64,000 bases of DNA from Andrena cerasifolii (Eukaryota > Arthropoda > Insecta > Hymenoptera > Andrenidae), in NCBI RefSeq assembly GCF_050908995.1, contig NC_135120.1:9127433-9191432 (forward strand), given 5' to 3'. Positions 23,757-36,475 of this stretch are shown piece by piece (position 1 is the first letter of the stretch; each line of letters begins with the position of its first letter). The notes under the pieces are model-generated. The model was not told where the DNA came from and made no database searches. It saw nothing but the letters and a program-made list of their open reading frames with translations. A program made the position numbers and the translations under genes.

Positions 23757-25900
23757 GGGGTTACTAGATATTTCCTACAGAAAGTGATGAGCAGGATTCC
23801 CAATTATTTTACGTTTAGAAACCCCTGTTTAGAATACTTGTAAATTGCCATTTTCAATCTCCTCATGGCCACCACTGTACATAGAAAACGCAGGTCCCCC
23901 CACCCCGTCGATCCGCCCTGAAATTTCGCCCCAGAGCTTGCCGCTGCCGAATATTTTCGGGCGTTCCAGAAACCCCAGCAGCCCGACCGAGTTTCCGTAA
24001 GGTTAACTAGACGAAGAAAATTGCAGCTTCCGTGGAAAACGGTCGAAGGAAGCCAGCCCGACGAGCGGGCAAAGGAAGCGGGGAGAAAGGGCGCGGATCG
24101 AGTGCGGAGCACGGAGAAAAGGAAGCGGAGGAAGGATCGAAATTTCCCAGGTCGCGGGACGACCCTCTTGTCGATCGCGAGGGCCGACAACGCCGTTCCT
24201 GATCCCAATTATGATAGAACTCATTAGAGAAATTATCTGCGTCGCCTGAAAGGGACCGGGCGGGGACGTTCGACAAAAGTACTTCTGTCAAAGTTGCCTG
24301 GCACGGACACCCGACTGTTATATAATTATAAAGACACTCCACGGCGGAGAAGAAAGCGCTGCCCGCGTAATTTATGACGCAAGCCCCTCTAAGTAATTAA
24401 CGCCGGGCCAAACCGTTTACTTTCTTGCGGGAGTTAGGGCGTTCAGTCGAATTGTTTCATCCCGGGGACAAAAGTTCGCTGGTAATTTTGCTTGGGGCTG
24501 CGCCGGGCTCACCAGGAACTTCGCAGGGAAACAATACACCCGCGAGAAATGAAAAGTTAATGCGATATAATTTGTGCAAGCGCTGGAATTTCCTATTGTG
24601 GCCGTTCAATCGGTAGGAACGCTCTACTTGGGGCAAGATGGGATTACCATGACCACATTCACTTTGCAGGCTTCTTAACTGAGAGTAGACAGAGCAGACA
24701 GAATTCCCGCTGGATACCATCCGCGACTATGTCTCCTCGAGCTCCTCTTTTTCCCAAGCACCGTCAAACATTTTCAAACGTTCCGCGCGACTGCATTTAA
24801 ACACGCACATGCACAATTATGATTAAACTGCAAGCGCAACAGCAGTAGCCTACCGCGATAAATAAACACCGCGGCCTGCAATAAAAGTTACAATGCAGCC
24901 GGCGAGCGCAACTCAATTAGTACTACCGAAATTAAATTTCCCCGCTGCTTTGTTAACCAGCCTCACCGCTGAGTTCCGTGCTCATTTCAAAGTCCCGACC
25001 TAAATTACTAACGTGGCATCGCTTCGGCAGAGTCTTTTCGCGGAGCCTTGGGACGCGCGGCGGGGCATCTGCCAAGAGGATCGCCGCGAGGATTCCGTTA
25101 AATAAAAACAAGGCGTATTTCTATTTAAACTTCATCCCGCCTCGAGGAGGCGGCGAGATGAATTGCGAGGAGAACTGGCGTCGACATCGCGGTCCGTTTC
25201 CTTCGGCTGGGAACACTGCCTTTGCCCTCTTCCCCGTTCTTGTTTATCGTCTCTCGACGGTAAGCAACATAAGGGGGTCCGTTCTTTCTCGCGAAAATAC
25301 GCAGCGACGTCCGGCGTTCGACCTTCCCGCATTGTCACTTGACGTTAAAGTCACCGGCGGGCCAAGGGGTCGCCCGTACTCCGAAGATACGAATTCGCGG
25401 CTAGTTTCGATTCGACGCTGTCGCCCGTTGAGATCGCGACACCTTATAACGCGGGCGTCATTTCGCTGTCCAATAATCCCCACCCGTTCCTCTACATTTA
25501 TTTATCCATCGTGTCGGATCACTCTTACGTATTCCATCACTGGTGACGCTTGACGCCTCCTCGGGGAATTTTGGATAATTCGTATTCTAGAAAATTGTCC
25601 GAGTATCGATTTCTCTGGGCAGATCCTTGGCCCTGGCTGAGAATAGGCAGGGTAAACGCACCAATAAATGAACACTTAAGGCTAATGAATGAACACTTTT
25701 ATAAAATTATGTTTGCAGCGCGATTGATTCTATGTGCTGAAAAAATTGTTTGGATATGAAGCAAGAAATTAAAAGGAGTCTCTAATTAATTACTTGCTTA
25801 TTTTGATAACTTATTTTACTCATTTTAATATAAAATGTCCATTCACTGGTGCGTGTTCATTTACTCAAATTTACTGGTACATCCACCCTATCTGCATATT
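23757..25900. other. No recognised feature
   Basis: Mostly GC-rich noncoding sequence. Frames such as minus 23804-24208 and plus 24978-25553 (191 residues) overlap frames on the other strand and lack domains. Confidence 0.55.
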
Positions 25901-25903
25901 TAA

Positions 25904-26314
25904 CAAGAGAAGATCCTCAGCCCGGAAATTAAAAAATTATGAAACTTTGGGGATACGTAGAGGATATATAGGTATTTATGTATTACCCAATTTTTTCCCT
26001 GCCCAAATTCGCTGTAAAGGGATGTAATTGACGTTATAACTTGAATTGTGCTACAATTCGCAAACTGTAAGTGACAGAAAAAGGTTTCAAGACAAACGTT
26101 ACTTCTTTCAATTATGACTATCGTTTGGTAAAAGTGGGACGCGAGTTATAATACAAAATCGGAAAATAGCTGGATTTCCAGAAGTCAATTTCACCCCCTT
26201 AGTGTGAATTTACAGAGCAAAAGAGAATGCGTAATACATACCTACCTATATATCCTCTACGAATCCCCAAAGTTTCGTAATTTTTTGAATTTCATAGTTG
26301 GGGATCTTCCCTTG
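25904..26314. mobile_element. TAA-flanked TIR element, copy A
   Basis: TAA lies directly outside both ends (25901-25903 and 26315-26317). The left end CAAGAGAAGATCC matches the inverted right end CAAGGGAAGATCC, and the arms pair for about 80 bp. The inner part shares ATACAAAATCGGAAAATAGC with copy B (43778-44212, ATA to AGA at the start), so the two are one family in the same orientation. A 3-bp TAA duplication suggests the PIF/Harbinger superfamily (inference). No transposase; 411 bp. Confidence 0.75.
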
Positions 26315-26317
26315 TAA

Positions 26318-26955
26318 GATTAGGGTGTTCTTCCAACTGTCTCTGCCTTTCCTGGAATCATCTTTCAACTTTACAGCTGGGACAGAAAGTGTAATGAAAC
26401 AACAGGGTGGAATGGTTCGTTGCTCGTTCTTAAAGCAGTTTCCACACAAATACAGCGATGTCGTTGCTTAAGTCTATATCGCAAAGGTTCACAAACGCGC
26501 AGGGTTAAGGCAGCGAATGTTTGTCGCCAGGAACAGCAAATGGAGGCAACGAATGACAGATGTTGGTCTCCAGGTTCGTTTCTCCTCGTTAAACTGGACT
26601 TGATTTTCCTCGGTCCACTCTCCGACCCACCTTTTTTTTCAGCGCTCCGTGTCACGCTCCTCGTCAAGTCACTTACGAGGAACCCTTTGAATTTTGAAAG
26701 CGCAAGACGCTGGGGCGAAATCTCATTTTCCGCGGGCGCCCGCGCCTAAGATCCCGGCGGGCTGGCTCGTACGTTGGGAAATTTATTATGCACTTTCTTT
26801 TGCCAGTGCCACGTACGCCAGCTCGTTGCGCTGCCTCGCATTTCCCTGCTCGCGAACGAGCAATCCACGGTTTCGCATAACGCGTGTCACCGCGAAAATA
26901 TTGTGCTTCACGTCAACCTGCTTTGGTGGTCTCACGGGCCTGATCCCGTACGAGC
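26318..26955. other. No recognised feature
   Basis: Mixed sequence with short frames on both strands that overlap each other (26371-27013). None is supported. Confidence 0.55.
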
Positions 26956-27711
26956 TATAATTATAGTAGTATACTAAAGAAAATTCTAACTCAAATTTGA
27001 GTTTTGCGTTCAATACACGTTCAAAGTGGTACGATCGACGTTCAATACACCTATGGCGCCCGTACCACTCTGAACGTATATTGGACGTCTATCGTACCAC
27101 TTTGAACGTGTATTGAACATCTAGCGTACCACTTTGAACGTGTATTGAACATCTATCGTACCACTTTGAACGTGTATTGAACGTCTATCGTACCACTTTG
27201 AACGTGCAGTGAACGTCTATCGTACCACTTTGAACGTGTATTGAACATCTAGCGTACCACTTTGAACGTGTATTGAACATCTATCGTACCACTTTGAACG
27301 TGTATTGAACGTCTATCGTACCACTTTGAACGTGCAGTGAACGTCTATCGTGCCACTTTGAACGTGTATTGAACATCTAGCGTACCACTTTGAACGTGTA
27401 TTGAACGTCTATCGTACCACTTTGAACGTGTATTGAACATCTATCGTACCACTCTGAACGTATATTGGACGTCTATCCTACCACTTTGAACGTGTATTGA
27501 ACGTCTATCGTACCACTTTGAAGTGTATTGAACGTCTATCGTACCACTTTGAAGTGTATTGAACGTCTATCGTACCACTTTGAAGTGTATTGAACGTCTA
27601 TCGTACCACTTTGAACGTGCAGCAAACGTCTATCGTACCACTTTGCACGTGTATTGAACGCAAAACTCAAATTTGGGTTAGAACTCTCTTTACTATACTA
27701 CTCTAATTATA
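26956..27711. mobile_element. TIR element whose centre is a 32-bp tandem array
   Basis: The flanks of the array are long inverted repeats of about 80 bp: the left includes TAGTAGTATACTAAAG and TCAAATTTGAGTTTTGCG, and the right carries their reverse complements. The inner part of each arm holds one copy of the array motif, inverted at the left (GTTCAATACACGTTC) and forward at the right. The array therefore seems to have grown out of the right arm of a MITE. TAATTA-rich flanks make the exact ends and target duplication uncertain. Confidence 0.8.
27061..27660. repeat. 32-bp minisatellite, 19 units, with 128-bp higher-order repeat
   Basis: Units begin CGTACCACTTTGAACGTG and end in CGTCTAT or CATCTAT/CATCTAG. 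I count 19 unit starts from 27061 to 27634, spaced 32 bp except for three 31-bp units (27509-27601) that have lost one C. Variants repeat in a fixed four-unit order: the CTAG variant occurs at 27121, 27249 and 27377, exactly 128 bp apart, and the GTGCAGTG variant recurs with the same period. This shows amplification in blocks of four units. Confidence 0.95.
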
Positions 27712-30700
27712 ATATACTAAAGAAACCTGGAATTGTATCAACGTTTATCCTTTTCTTCTGACCACTGTGTAAAGTATGAGATTATTGGCTGTCCAAAAAC
27801 ATTATTCGGGATAAAATACATGACTTTTGTCGCAAATATCGCCTACAGTGGTACGCGCGACTCCAAAATTAGTCTACTCAGGGTCACGAAACACTGCACC
27901 GTGAAGCGTCTAATATCCTCCGTGATATTAGCTTCGCGGCGAACTTTATAGCGGTCGCGTTCCACTTTTATTTGGAGAAGAGTCGCGAATGGTTCTTTTC
28001 CTCCTTTCAGGAGGAGAGGATGACAATGCAGCCTTCCTCTGCAGATATCCGGACGCTCGGATACGTACTTCGCCTTAATTGTCAGCCGGCCGCGAGTTGT
28101 ACAAGAAAAGCAGACAATACGCTGATAAGGGGTTGAAAAGGTGATGAAGGAACCGTGAATAGCGAAGGTTTGCGTGAATCAATGCGAATGTCGATATCTG
28201 TGGACTGATTCCGTGGAGCTTAGGTCAGCCGAATGGACGTATCGGGGCGAAAATACTCGAGGATCGAAAACATTATCGCTGACATACTCACGCACGGTAC
28301 CAAGAGGGTGGAAAGCATTCCGTGGCGGTTTGATACGTACCTGAAACAAATCAAGCAAATATATTAATTAAATCGGAGCGAGTCAAAGGAGGGAATAACT
28401 TCAATCAGCAAAAAGTAGCGTAAACAATTAAACCTAATGCTTAGCCAAGCCACCAACGGATTCCTCCCCCTAACCCTAATATTTCAAATGCTTGTCTCGC
28501 AGCTACGATCTTAATCCTAAAGGGACAGAAATATTGTTTGCTTCCCCCAACGGCTGTTCCACCGAATCCAAACGATTCCCTCCTAAGCCCTGAACGGTCG
28601 AATTCCCATCGAGTGGATTGCTCCCCATTAGATTTCTGCCGGTGGTCCCGGCTGGGAATTCGCGGAAGAATTCTTCGACGCGAGAACACGCATAAAAGAA
28701 ATGGGAAGGCGTCGAGTAAAGAGGGGAAATACACGCGACGCGTTACCACCTGTTATATGGAAAGCTCACGCGATCCAACGACTTATGGCGCCGCAAAATC
28801 CTATAAAACGAGGATATCACGTGTACCTTCCCAAGGCTCTTGCATTACCAACCCTCCCCGGCCTCGTTCACGCTGGATCTCGAGCGTTTTGCGGCTTGCA
28901 AACGATACAGAGAGGAACTAGCCGAGCGGAGCTAGCATCTTTCCAACCAGGCGGTATTGAATACGCCTGGATTAACACGAATCGAAATATATATTTCGAT
29001 TCCCCGGGCAAGCCGGTTGAATCCGCGGCTTGCCGACAATTAGACACCGGATTCCGATAAGCGGATCTGTTAATAGAGAGATTAGTCCGATAGCCATCAG
29101 GAATCTATTAACGGGAGCCAGCTCGTTCATTTACTTTCATCCCGGTTATCTGGACCGTCGAAACGAGCGATTTCATCTTCGAGACCTGAGCTGGCGTTTG
29201 TCCCCGAGCAACCCTCGCCAGAATTTATTTTCCAAACCAAGTAACCAAAGTTTGGACTTAAAAGCAGATCGATATTCGAGATGCCGAGCAGCTTCAACTT
29301 TCAAACACACAGTGGGTTCGAGATGGAGTCGAAAGGCAGGGGCTCACTTGCAGTCCCAGTATGAATCCAAGGTCCAAAGGCAGCCTCAGCCTTACCCTAC
29401 TTGAGTCTCACCTCGGCGGCACTGCGCTCGATACTCGAACACCCAACCCGCATAATCCAACTTCGATGAAACGTTGCAGCATCGAGGCGATCACCCTCGG
29501 CTCGTGGTCCTCGATCCAGCGTTCTTCAAGATACCCGATTACGCTTAATCCACGAAGTCTCCCCGAGCTCGAACAAGCCAGCACATTGATCGTAGTTGGA
29601 GCGGAATCCGCGACCTGGTGATCTACGGGGACCGTGGACCGTTGATCTCGATTACTCCAGATCTATTGATCGGCGCCGTTAGCTCGCCACTTCATCCACA
29701 GAGGGTCTGGTAACAACTGGGGGCCCCCTGTCTTACAACCGCAACTTTCAGTCAGGCAAGTTTGCTGGACGTACGTGGCCCGAAGCAATAGGCACTTCCG
29801 GTGGACAACTAAGTTTCCTGGCGTCGGTTAACTTCCATACCAACCGGTGATTGCATCGGTTCAACCTATTTCGACGGGCTTCCTGGAGGATCCACCCCCA
29901 CCCTGGACAGCGAATCCCTGGGTAACCATGGGTAGCTGTGAAATGCGCGCCAGCTGCGACGACACGACCCTGGGACGCGTTAAGTCGAAACGAATGGGCG
30001 TCCAGTTGCAGGCTGGAATTCGCGAAAAAGCTTACTGGACCGGTTTTTGGATCGAGTTGCTTTCTATTTTCCCCAGTTCCTTTCCCTCCCAAGCAGCATG
30101 GCTCGGCTCTGAAATTCCCCCTCTCCCACGAACGTGTGCTCGGAAGGCACTGCGGCGATATTTAGGTCGCTAAGAGAGTTAAAGGAATTACTCTCTAATG
30201 TAAAGAAACGTATACTTTTTTTAGCTTGCGAGGTCTGGCTTGTTCAATTTTCATTAAATATATGTTTCATCAGCTCCAGGTAATGGGGCCCTTTGCCCAA
30301 GTAAATATTTCCCTGGTTTGAGCACTTTGAAGCTTTCTGCTTTTTCTTTGTGCCAGGGAAAGTTTGCTGTACCTAATAACTTCTCCGTTGCAATATCTAG
30401 ATTACTATAAAAGTTAAAAGGAGAGTTTTCCCTCGCGTGGGGGTAAACATCGTGTGTTCTCCTAGCGTTCCGCCTTGAAAATACGTCGTAAAACCTTATA
30501 TGCTAGCTCCTTTTTCGTAAAATAACTTTCTTTTGGATAGGATCAAGTTCCGCTAAGCTGAGTGCCCAGCAAACTCTCATTGGAAGCGCGATCCTAACCA
30601 TCGAGGTAATGGTTTCTTTTTTCGAAAGTAAATCCTACCCTGGTCACGTGTTTCAATATCGGAAACATGGTTGAGTATTGCCATATAGTAAGGTAGATCG

Positions 30701-30829
30701 ATCCACCATAAAACCACACAGAAAAACCAATAATCGATGAGCCGCGGTGAATTGATACGCACGACTATCACGTTCACTTTGATATCGCGAGGTTACATTG
30801 CGAAACTTTCTAGCAATAGTACACGCAGT
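27712..30829. other. No supported gene
   Basis: Mixed to GC-rich sequence. Plus frames of 86-127 residues run between 28538 and 29621 and a frame pair overlaps at 29748-30173; no domain, signal peptide or convincing splice pair was seen. Confidence 0.5.
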
Positions 30830-30833
30830 TTAA

Positions 30834-31530
30834 GGGAGGACACCACTGTCATCGCCCGAAAAGTAAAGGTATCTATGAAAATTTATTAAAAACAAACCAC
30901 GTAACGAATCTTTTTTAAACTTTCAGGACTTTTTATTGGATATTTAAGTTATACGAATATATTTTTTTAAATTTATTTAAAACATATTTATTAGCTGTGC
31001 AGGACCAGTAACTTAGGTCTGCAAAAAATTCCCGCTGTCATGGTTGACAGTTTTCCTACGAAACAGTTCTTCGGAAATCAAAAAACCAGAAGGTTTTAGA
31101 AACTATATGCGCATGGCTATGGCACGACGAGTTCGATTTTGAAAATTTTTAATAAATGACCAAACGGCGAACCCCTGAAAAAGATTGTGAAATTTGGTTC
31201 TAGTAAATTAACTTTCAATGAAAAAGAAATAGAAGGAATAAAAAAAAATCTCCGGTCGTGCTACAGCCATCCGCGTATAGTTTCTAAAACATTTCGGTTT
31301 GTTGATTTTAGAAGCACCGTTTCGTCAGAAAACTATCGACCAGATTTTTTGCAGCGCAAAGTTACTGGACCTGTACAGCTTGTAAATCTGCTTCAAATAA
31401 ATTTAAAAAAAGATATTCGTATAACTTGAATAGCCAATAAAAAATCCTGAAAGTTTAAAAAAGATTCATTACGTATTTTGCTTTTAATAAATTTCCAAAG
31501 ATTTCGGGCCATTTACTGTGGTGTCCCCCC
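30834..31530. mobile_element. 697-bp fold-back TIR element
   Basis: TTAA flanks both ends (30830-30833 and 31531-31534). The left end GGGAGGACACCAC is mirrored by GTGGTGTCCCCCC at the right. The arms pair along nearly their whole length, with indels near the ends, around a short AT-rich centre. The 80-codon plus frame at 31187-31429 is a by-product of the right arm. Likely non-autonomous; TA or TTAA target. Confidence 0.85.
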
Positions 31531-31534
31531 TTAA

Positions 31535-32645
31535 TGGAGAACATAAAAGCTGAAACTCATTACACGTCGCTAAGCAAAACCACCTTGCTTAGCACCAGCT
31601 TCCCAAGTAATACGAGTCCATCGATGGCCCGGCCAGTCATGCTTCGCTAAGTAGATCTTAGGTTTTCATTCTTTTCAAACTTCTACTGCAATTGTAACGC
31701 CTAACATCGTACACTACTCTGCACACAATGACAGGACACTGATCATCCCAAATCTTGTCTTTAGGAGAAGACAGACTCCGAAATTTTTCCAACCTTCGAC
31801 ATCGGCCACACACGAGACCATTTCTCGCGGGAACACGTCCCGCGGCTAACGAAGGACCAAAAGATTTACGGACGAATCGTCTAACGAGATGTCGACCGGC
31901 GACAAATGTCAGTTAATCAGCGCGGAACGTGACCGTCCACGGCGCACCCCGTAATTCGCCTAGCAGAAAACAATCTGCGACATCTCCGTGCAAGAATTTA
32001 TCGCGGCGAGGCGCGCGGGCATTCTCTAAATTAGCAACATTATTTCATGTACGCGTCACGGTACGAGGCCACCGCTGTCGCCAGCAACCTTGCTTTAGCC
32101 GGCTGAGATTGCATTAACGCCCGCAATTTACAGACGCATAAAGCGGAGGCGCAGCCAGCCCTCCCTTTCGTACGGCTCCTCAAATAGCTGTTCCGAGGTG
32201 GCGGAGTTTAACCCTGCCGCTATGTCGGTTAATGAAACGCTGGCACAAATGTTATACTTTGCAGCCGTAACGAGATACGCATTCACCGCCCTGCCGGCAA
32301 TGGGAATTATGTGTCGAGGCTTCTTTCGACCTCGCCATTTCCATCCGATGAATGGATCGCTAAGTAAAACGGTAAATGCGATTCTTTTGACGTCGGCAAC
32401 GACGGCGGGGGGGTGGTGGGGAGGGGGGGTGCTATCTTTAACTCCACCTTTCACCGTCCTTTCTTTTCGTGCCTCTTCCCCGTACTGACGAAAACCCATT
32501 GCGACTCGGCCTGTGCCGAAACAATTCCAGGTGTAGGTACCTTTCTGGGGATGTTCGACGGTGAGTTTCAAGAACCCGAGTTACTGAAACACCGTGAACC
32601 GGGGGAACATAATAACATGAAAATTAACATTTTTACATTTGCTCT
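31535..32645. other. No supported gene; G-rich tract
   Basis: The 147-residue minus frame 32128-32571 has no domain and overlaps plus frames. On the plus strand 32404-32431 is a run of G blocks (GGGGGGG, GGTGG, GGGG, GGGGGGG) with potential to fold into a G-quadruplex. Confidence 0.45.
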
Positions 32646-33045
32646 AAGTATCCTATCATAACATTGCATCTTTTGTGAATGCACTACAAGTGTCAAAATG
32701 CATAAAACTTGAGTCCTTATCCTTCTTTAATACATGTTAAATACCTGCTGATATTACCCCGTAACAGGGTAACATTGGCACATCGTATATAAATAGCACT
32801 AAAAAGTTAAAGTTTTATCACCTCTGAACTTACGTTAACACTTAAATTTGTTTCTTTTTATGTTCAATGTACTTTATTTATTTATTTATTTTTTTAATTA
32901 AAATTTTTAAAATTGGTTTAGGTATCCTATTATAACATTGTTTGCGATGGTAATACAAGTGTGAAAATGTATAAAAAAAAATTTCCTTTTCCTTTTTAAT
33001 GGATGTTAAGTAGATGCCAACATTACACTGTACTGCCAGTAGTTG
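32646..33045. repeat. Diverged two-copy direct repeat, period about 275 bp
   Basis: Copy 1 from about 32646 and copy 2 from about 32920 share TATCCTATYATAACATTG, then TACAAGTGT(C/G)AAAATG, then a TTAA...ATGTTAA block and a TGCC/TGCTGATATTACAC-like end. The copies have diverged by many substitutions and small indels, so this is an old tandem duplication. No coding frame. Confidence 0.65.
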
Positions 33046-33057
33046 AATGCTTGAGTT

Positions 33058-33294
33058 CAGGGCCGAATTAAGACCTTTAGAGGCCCTAATCAATTTCAAG
33101 ATTTTGAGGTTCCGTTACACACGGCGATCACTTCAACGCAATGTACGCTTTCTTAAACATTTCCGATAATTTGACTACAAAGTGTTTCTAACGAAATTAA
33201 CAAATTTTGGAGTTCAAAACGTTTCTACAGCGCCCTCCTTGTTCCCGATGCCCTAAGCGCTTGCTCGTGTTGCTCATTCCTTAATCCAGCGTAG
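33058..33294. mobile_element. Probable hAT-type MITE
   Basis: The left end CAGGGCCGAATTAAGACC and the inverted right end CTACGCTGGATTAAGG share the GATTAAG-like core. Possible 8-bp flanks are CTTGAGTT (33050-33057) and CTCGAGTA (33295-33302), matching at six of eight positions. The CAGGGCCG...TTAAG start is of the form common in hAT elements. Weaker than the other hAT calls. Confidence 0.5.
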
Positions 33295-33302
33295 CTCGAG
33301 TA

Positions 33303-36300
33303 ACGCACTACTTGCAGAATACTAGAATAAGTCAGTTCATCGGTTCAACCCACCGTCGACTCTCGAATCTTGTTAAAACCGCGCGGTAAGAAAATTATCG
33401 TAAAAATATCGCTGGAAGGTAAGATCGAAACGCGGGGCGGCTGGCGGAGTTGCGCGAGAAACGAAGTTACACACGAAGCGAACCACAAGGGACAAAAAAT
33501 CACAGTGGCAGCGTTCCGCACCGTAGTCTAGGTCATTGGTCGCACCTTCCTTGGCGGAGCGAATAGAATTACTGGGAACGAAATCGCAGTTGGCAGCGGA
33601 GAACGCGGGCACAATAAGATAGGTTCCACGTATTGTCAAACGATACGATGCCGCAGCGATATCGAGGATACCCAGGACCAAATCGAATCTCTGCGCGTTA
33701 CGATTCCAGCGATCGCTCCCGTGCGTTTAAATCCGTTTACAACCAGCGAACGTCGAGGCGTGCGCCTGTATCGCGCGCCTCATTTTACCTCCGCCTGCTC
33801 TGGAATTCAAATTTTTCCACCATTAAGGGCGGCAAACTTGCCGGGAAACAAACGCGATTTGGAATTCTTTCGCACGCGTGGGGAGGGACAATTGAAGGGA
33901 AACTCGTTTTAAAGGAACCCGGGCACGATTCGTTATGAATTCAGCGTGGAAATTCATTTCACTTTTTTACTTCGTCCTTTTTGCCGTAATCTGTTCTAAT
34001 ATGTTGCAACGTTGGAGCGCTCAAAGGTACGGGGAAAATAGGCGTAAAAAGAAAGTAATTTTCAGGTGGCTCGAAGCATCCACGTTGAACGGAGGTTTTA
34101 ATCAGCCCGTAGCTACGCGTTTCCATGAAATTTGCCGCGGAGTGGACGCGGAATCAGATTTTCTGGCCAAATACGAGGCGGCGAGATTTGTTGCGGGATA
34201 CGATGCCGGCGCGGGCGTGCCGCGATACTGGTTTCGAATCGATTCCCCGGCGATTAAACTTCGACGCGGTGGATTACGATCGTTACGTTATTAAAAATGG
34301 GGAAAATGACGAATGAACGTCGGTGGCGTTCCCATCGCTCGGCTGGATTCGGCTGGCCGCGAGATTATTTGATAATTAAAGTTTGATCGAAAGCCTGTTA
34401 AACGAGGGGACAGGGGTCGGGGAGTTCTCGACGTTGGAATTTTCGGCGGCCAACTTCCCGGGGAAAGTTTCCGGCCGCGGTGAATGATGAAACCGCGCGT
34501 CGTGCGCGAATAAGACGGCGAAACAGTCGCGTGTCCTCGAACGGAGGGGGCACGGCCGAAGAATGAGCCGCCAGAAGTTTCGTAGTTCCGAACTGAACTC
34601 TATTAAGTACGTACCCACCGAGTATGAAACTCTCGTACGAACCCGAGCGGTGATTGCGATGTAAATAGGAGACTCGAGAATCCAACTGCATTACCCCGGC
34701 GGAATGAGTTTCGGCGCATTTTTACAGAAATTACTGTCAACTTTAAGGACGAGCATTTTCAAGTCCCCGCTGAATAAGATTCCGACAGAAGCCCGCATCT
34801 CTCCAACCAAGAAATGGAGCGGACGCTTTTATACCGGGGTCCGGAACGATTCAAGCGATTCGCGAGCATAGAATCGCTGAATTAAAAAGAGGTTGTTTAG
34901 GATACTGAATCATTCGGCGAGTTTGCGCGGAGAGGAAACTCGTGCGCCCAAAGAAGCCAAATTATCAGTCAGACACTTTGTCGAAGTTTTCCTTTCTGTT
35001 CAATAGCGAGTGATGTATGATACAGTTAAATAAGGTGAATGTCCCAATTTCTGCTGATTTAAGAGGTAACTCGTCATAAAGAAGGTGTAAAAAATTTGTT
35101 TGTGATGAAAATTTGCAGAGTAATTGATTAATTCTTTAATAATAAATCAAGCAATTCAAAAACTATTTAGGAAAGGTATTTCAAGATGTTTAACTATTAG
35201 TAATTTGTAATTAAATATATAATGCTCTAAATGTCCGTATTTCTGCTCATGACATTAATTACTGGTAAACCGGTTTACCAAATCTCGAAACTGCTTAGGA
35301 AAAATCTAGAAATATCGGTAAACTAATTTATGACCTCAAAGATGGTGCATTGGCGACAGTTTACAAGCCGACGCGAGTCCACCCGAGTGGAACCCTTAAT
35401 CCCTGGGAACTTCAGTTCCGTCTTAGACTATGACTCTAACCTCGATAATAAACGTTTGGAAAACAGACCTACGCTCGAGGTGACGAAACCCAGCCGCGCA
35501 TCCCTTAACCTACGCAAAACGATACGCCGATGGCCCTGTCTAGTCTCGATGGTTTGAACGTTTGACAATTTCTCTTCTCAACAACAATACTGACCATCAC
35601 TGCCCGCTGACCGCGATTGCCCCATTCTCCCCTACGTATACCAAGACACCATTTCTAGAAGTTGGATGCTGCGCATTCAGCAGTGAGAAAGTAGAGAATA
35701 ACAAGAGGCGACAGTAAGGCGAATATATATTCAGCTGACTATACCATGCACGATGCAACCAATTTAAACAGAAAAGTCACCGAGCGAGTTCAAAAGGTGC
35801 CGCCCGGAGTGTCGCCTGTTACTATTTCCTCCTGATTACTGGGGGGGGCAGAGAGTATTGATCCCTGAGACATTTTTTTTTTTTAAAGAGAAGCTCGATT
35901 AAATATTTCGAGACGGAGGGATGGGGAAGAATGTGAACCGAGAAGAGAATTCTCTCGCAAAGGGCGAGTCAGAGAAGCGTGCCCCCGTGAAACGAGCAGC
36001 GGTAATTCGATTTTAGTTCGAAGAAGGGCAAAGTCGTTGCGTTCCCTCCTCACAAAGGCGCCGTAAAAAGACTATTCGATTCACTTATTTACTCGCGGCT
36101 CGTACGGGGACGCCTTTGTGATCAGCCAACGCAGCTGTAACGAGCGTTCTTTTGTTTCGGAAATCGGTTAACGGTGGACCGTTATAGATATCGCAACAAA
36201 ACCACGGGGAATCAATGAATTTCGAACAAGGGACAACAATCCGCGTTCTCAAATTCCCAATAATTACGATACAAAACTGTTTACACCTGTCCATTGTTGC

Positions 36301-36440
36301 TGCCACGAACAAAGGTTTTCATTAACCCCTTTTCCGTCTACCTTCTGTTCCTCCCCCTCTTTGTTCGTTTTAATTACAGAATAAAACTGTAGTCCCGGTA
36401 GAATTCCGAAGTTGTTGCGGATTAATTCTATTTTAACCCT

Positions 36441-36475
<35 letters not shown>

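Noticed and set aside
26956..27711. CRISPR-like array of 32-bp repeats
   Set aside because: Units are head-to-tail without unique spacers and are bounded by transposon-like inverted repeats in an insect-type genome.
32128..32571. 147-residue minus frame
   Set aside because: No recognisable motif and overlapped by plus-strand frames of similar quality.
33935..34294. 119-residue plus frame with a signal-peptide-like start
   Set aside because: The remainder has no domain or cysteine pattern, and another plus frame overlaps; no splice or promoter support.
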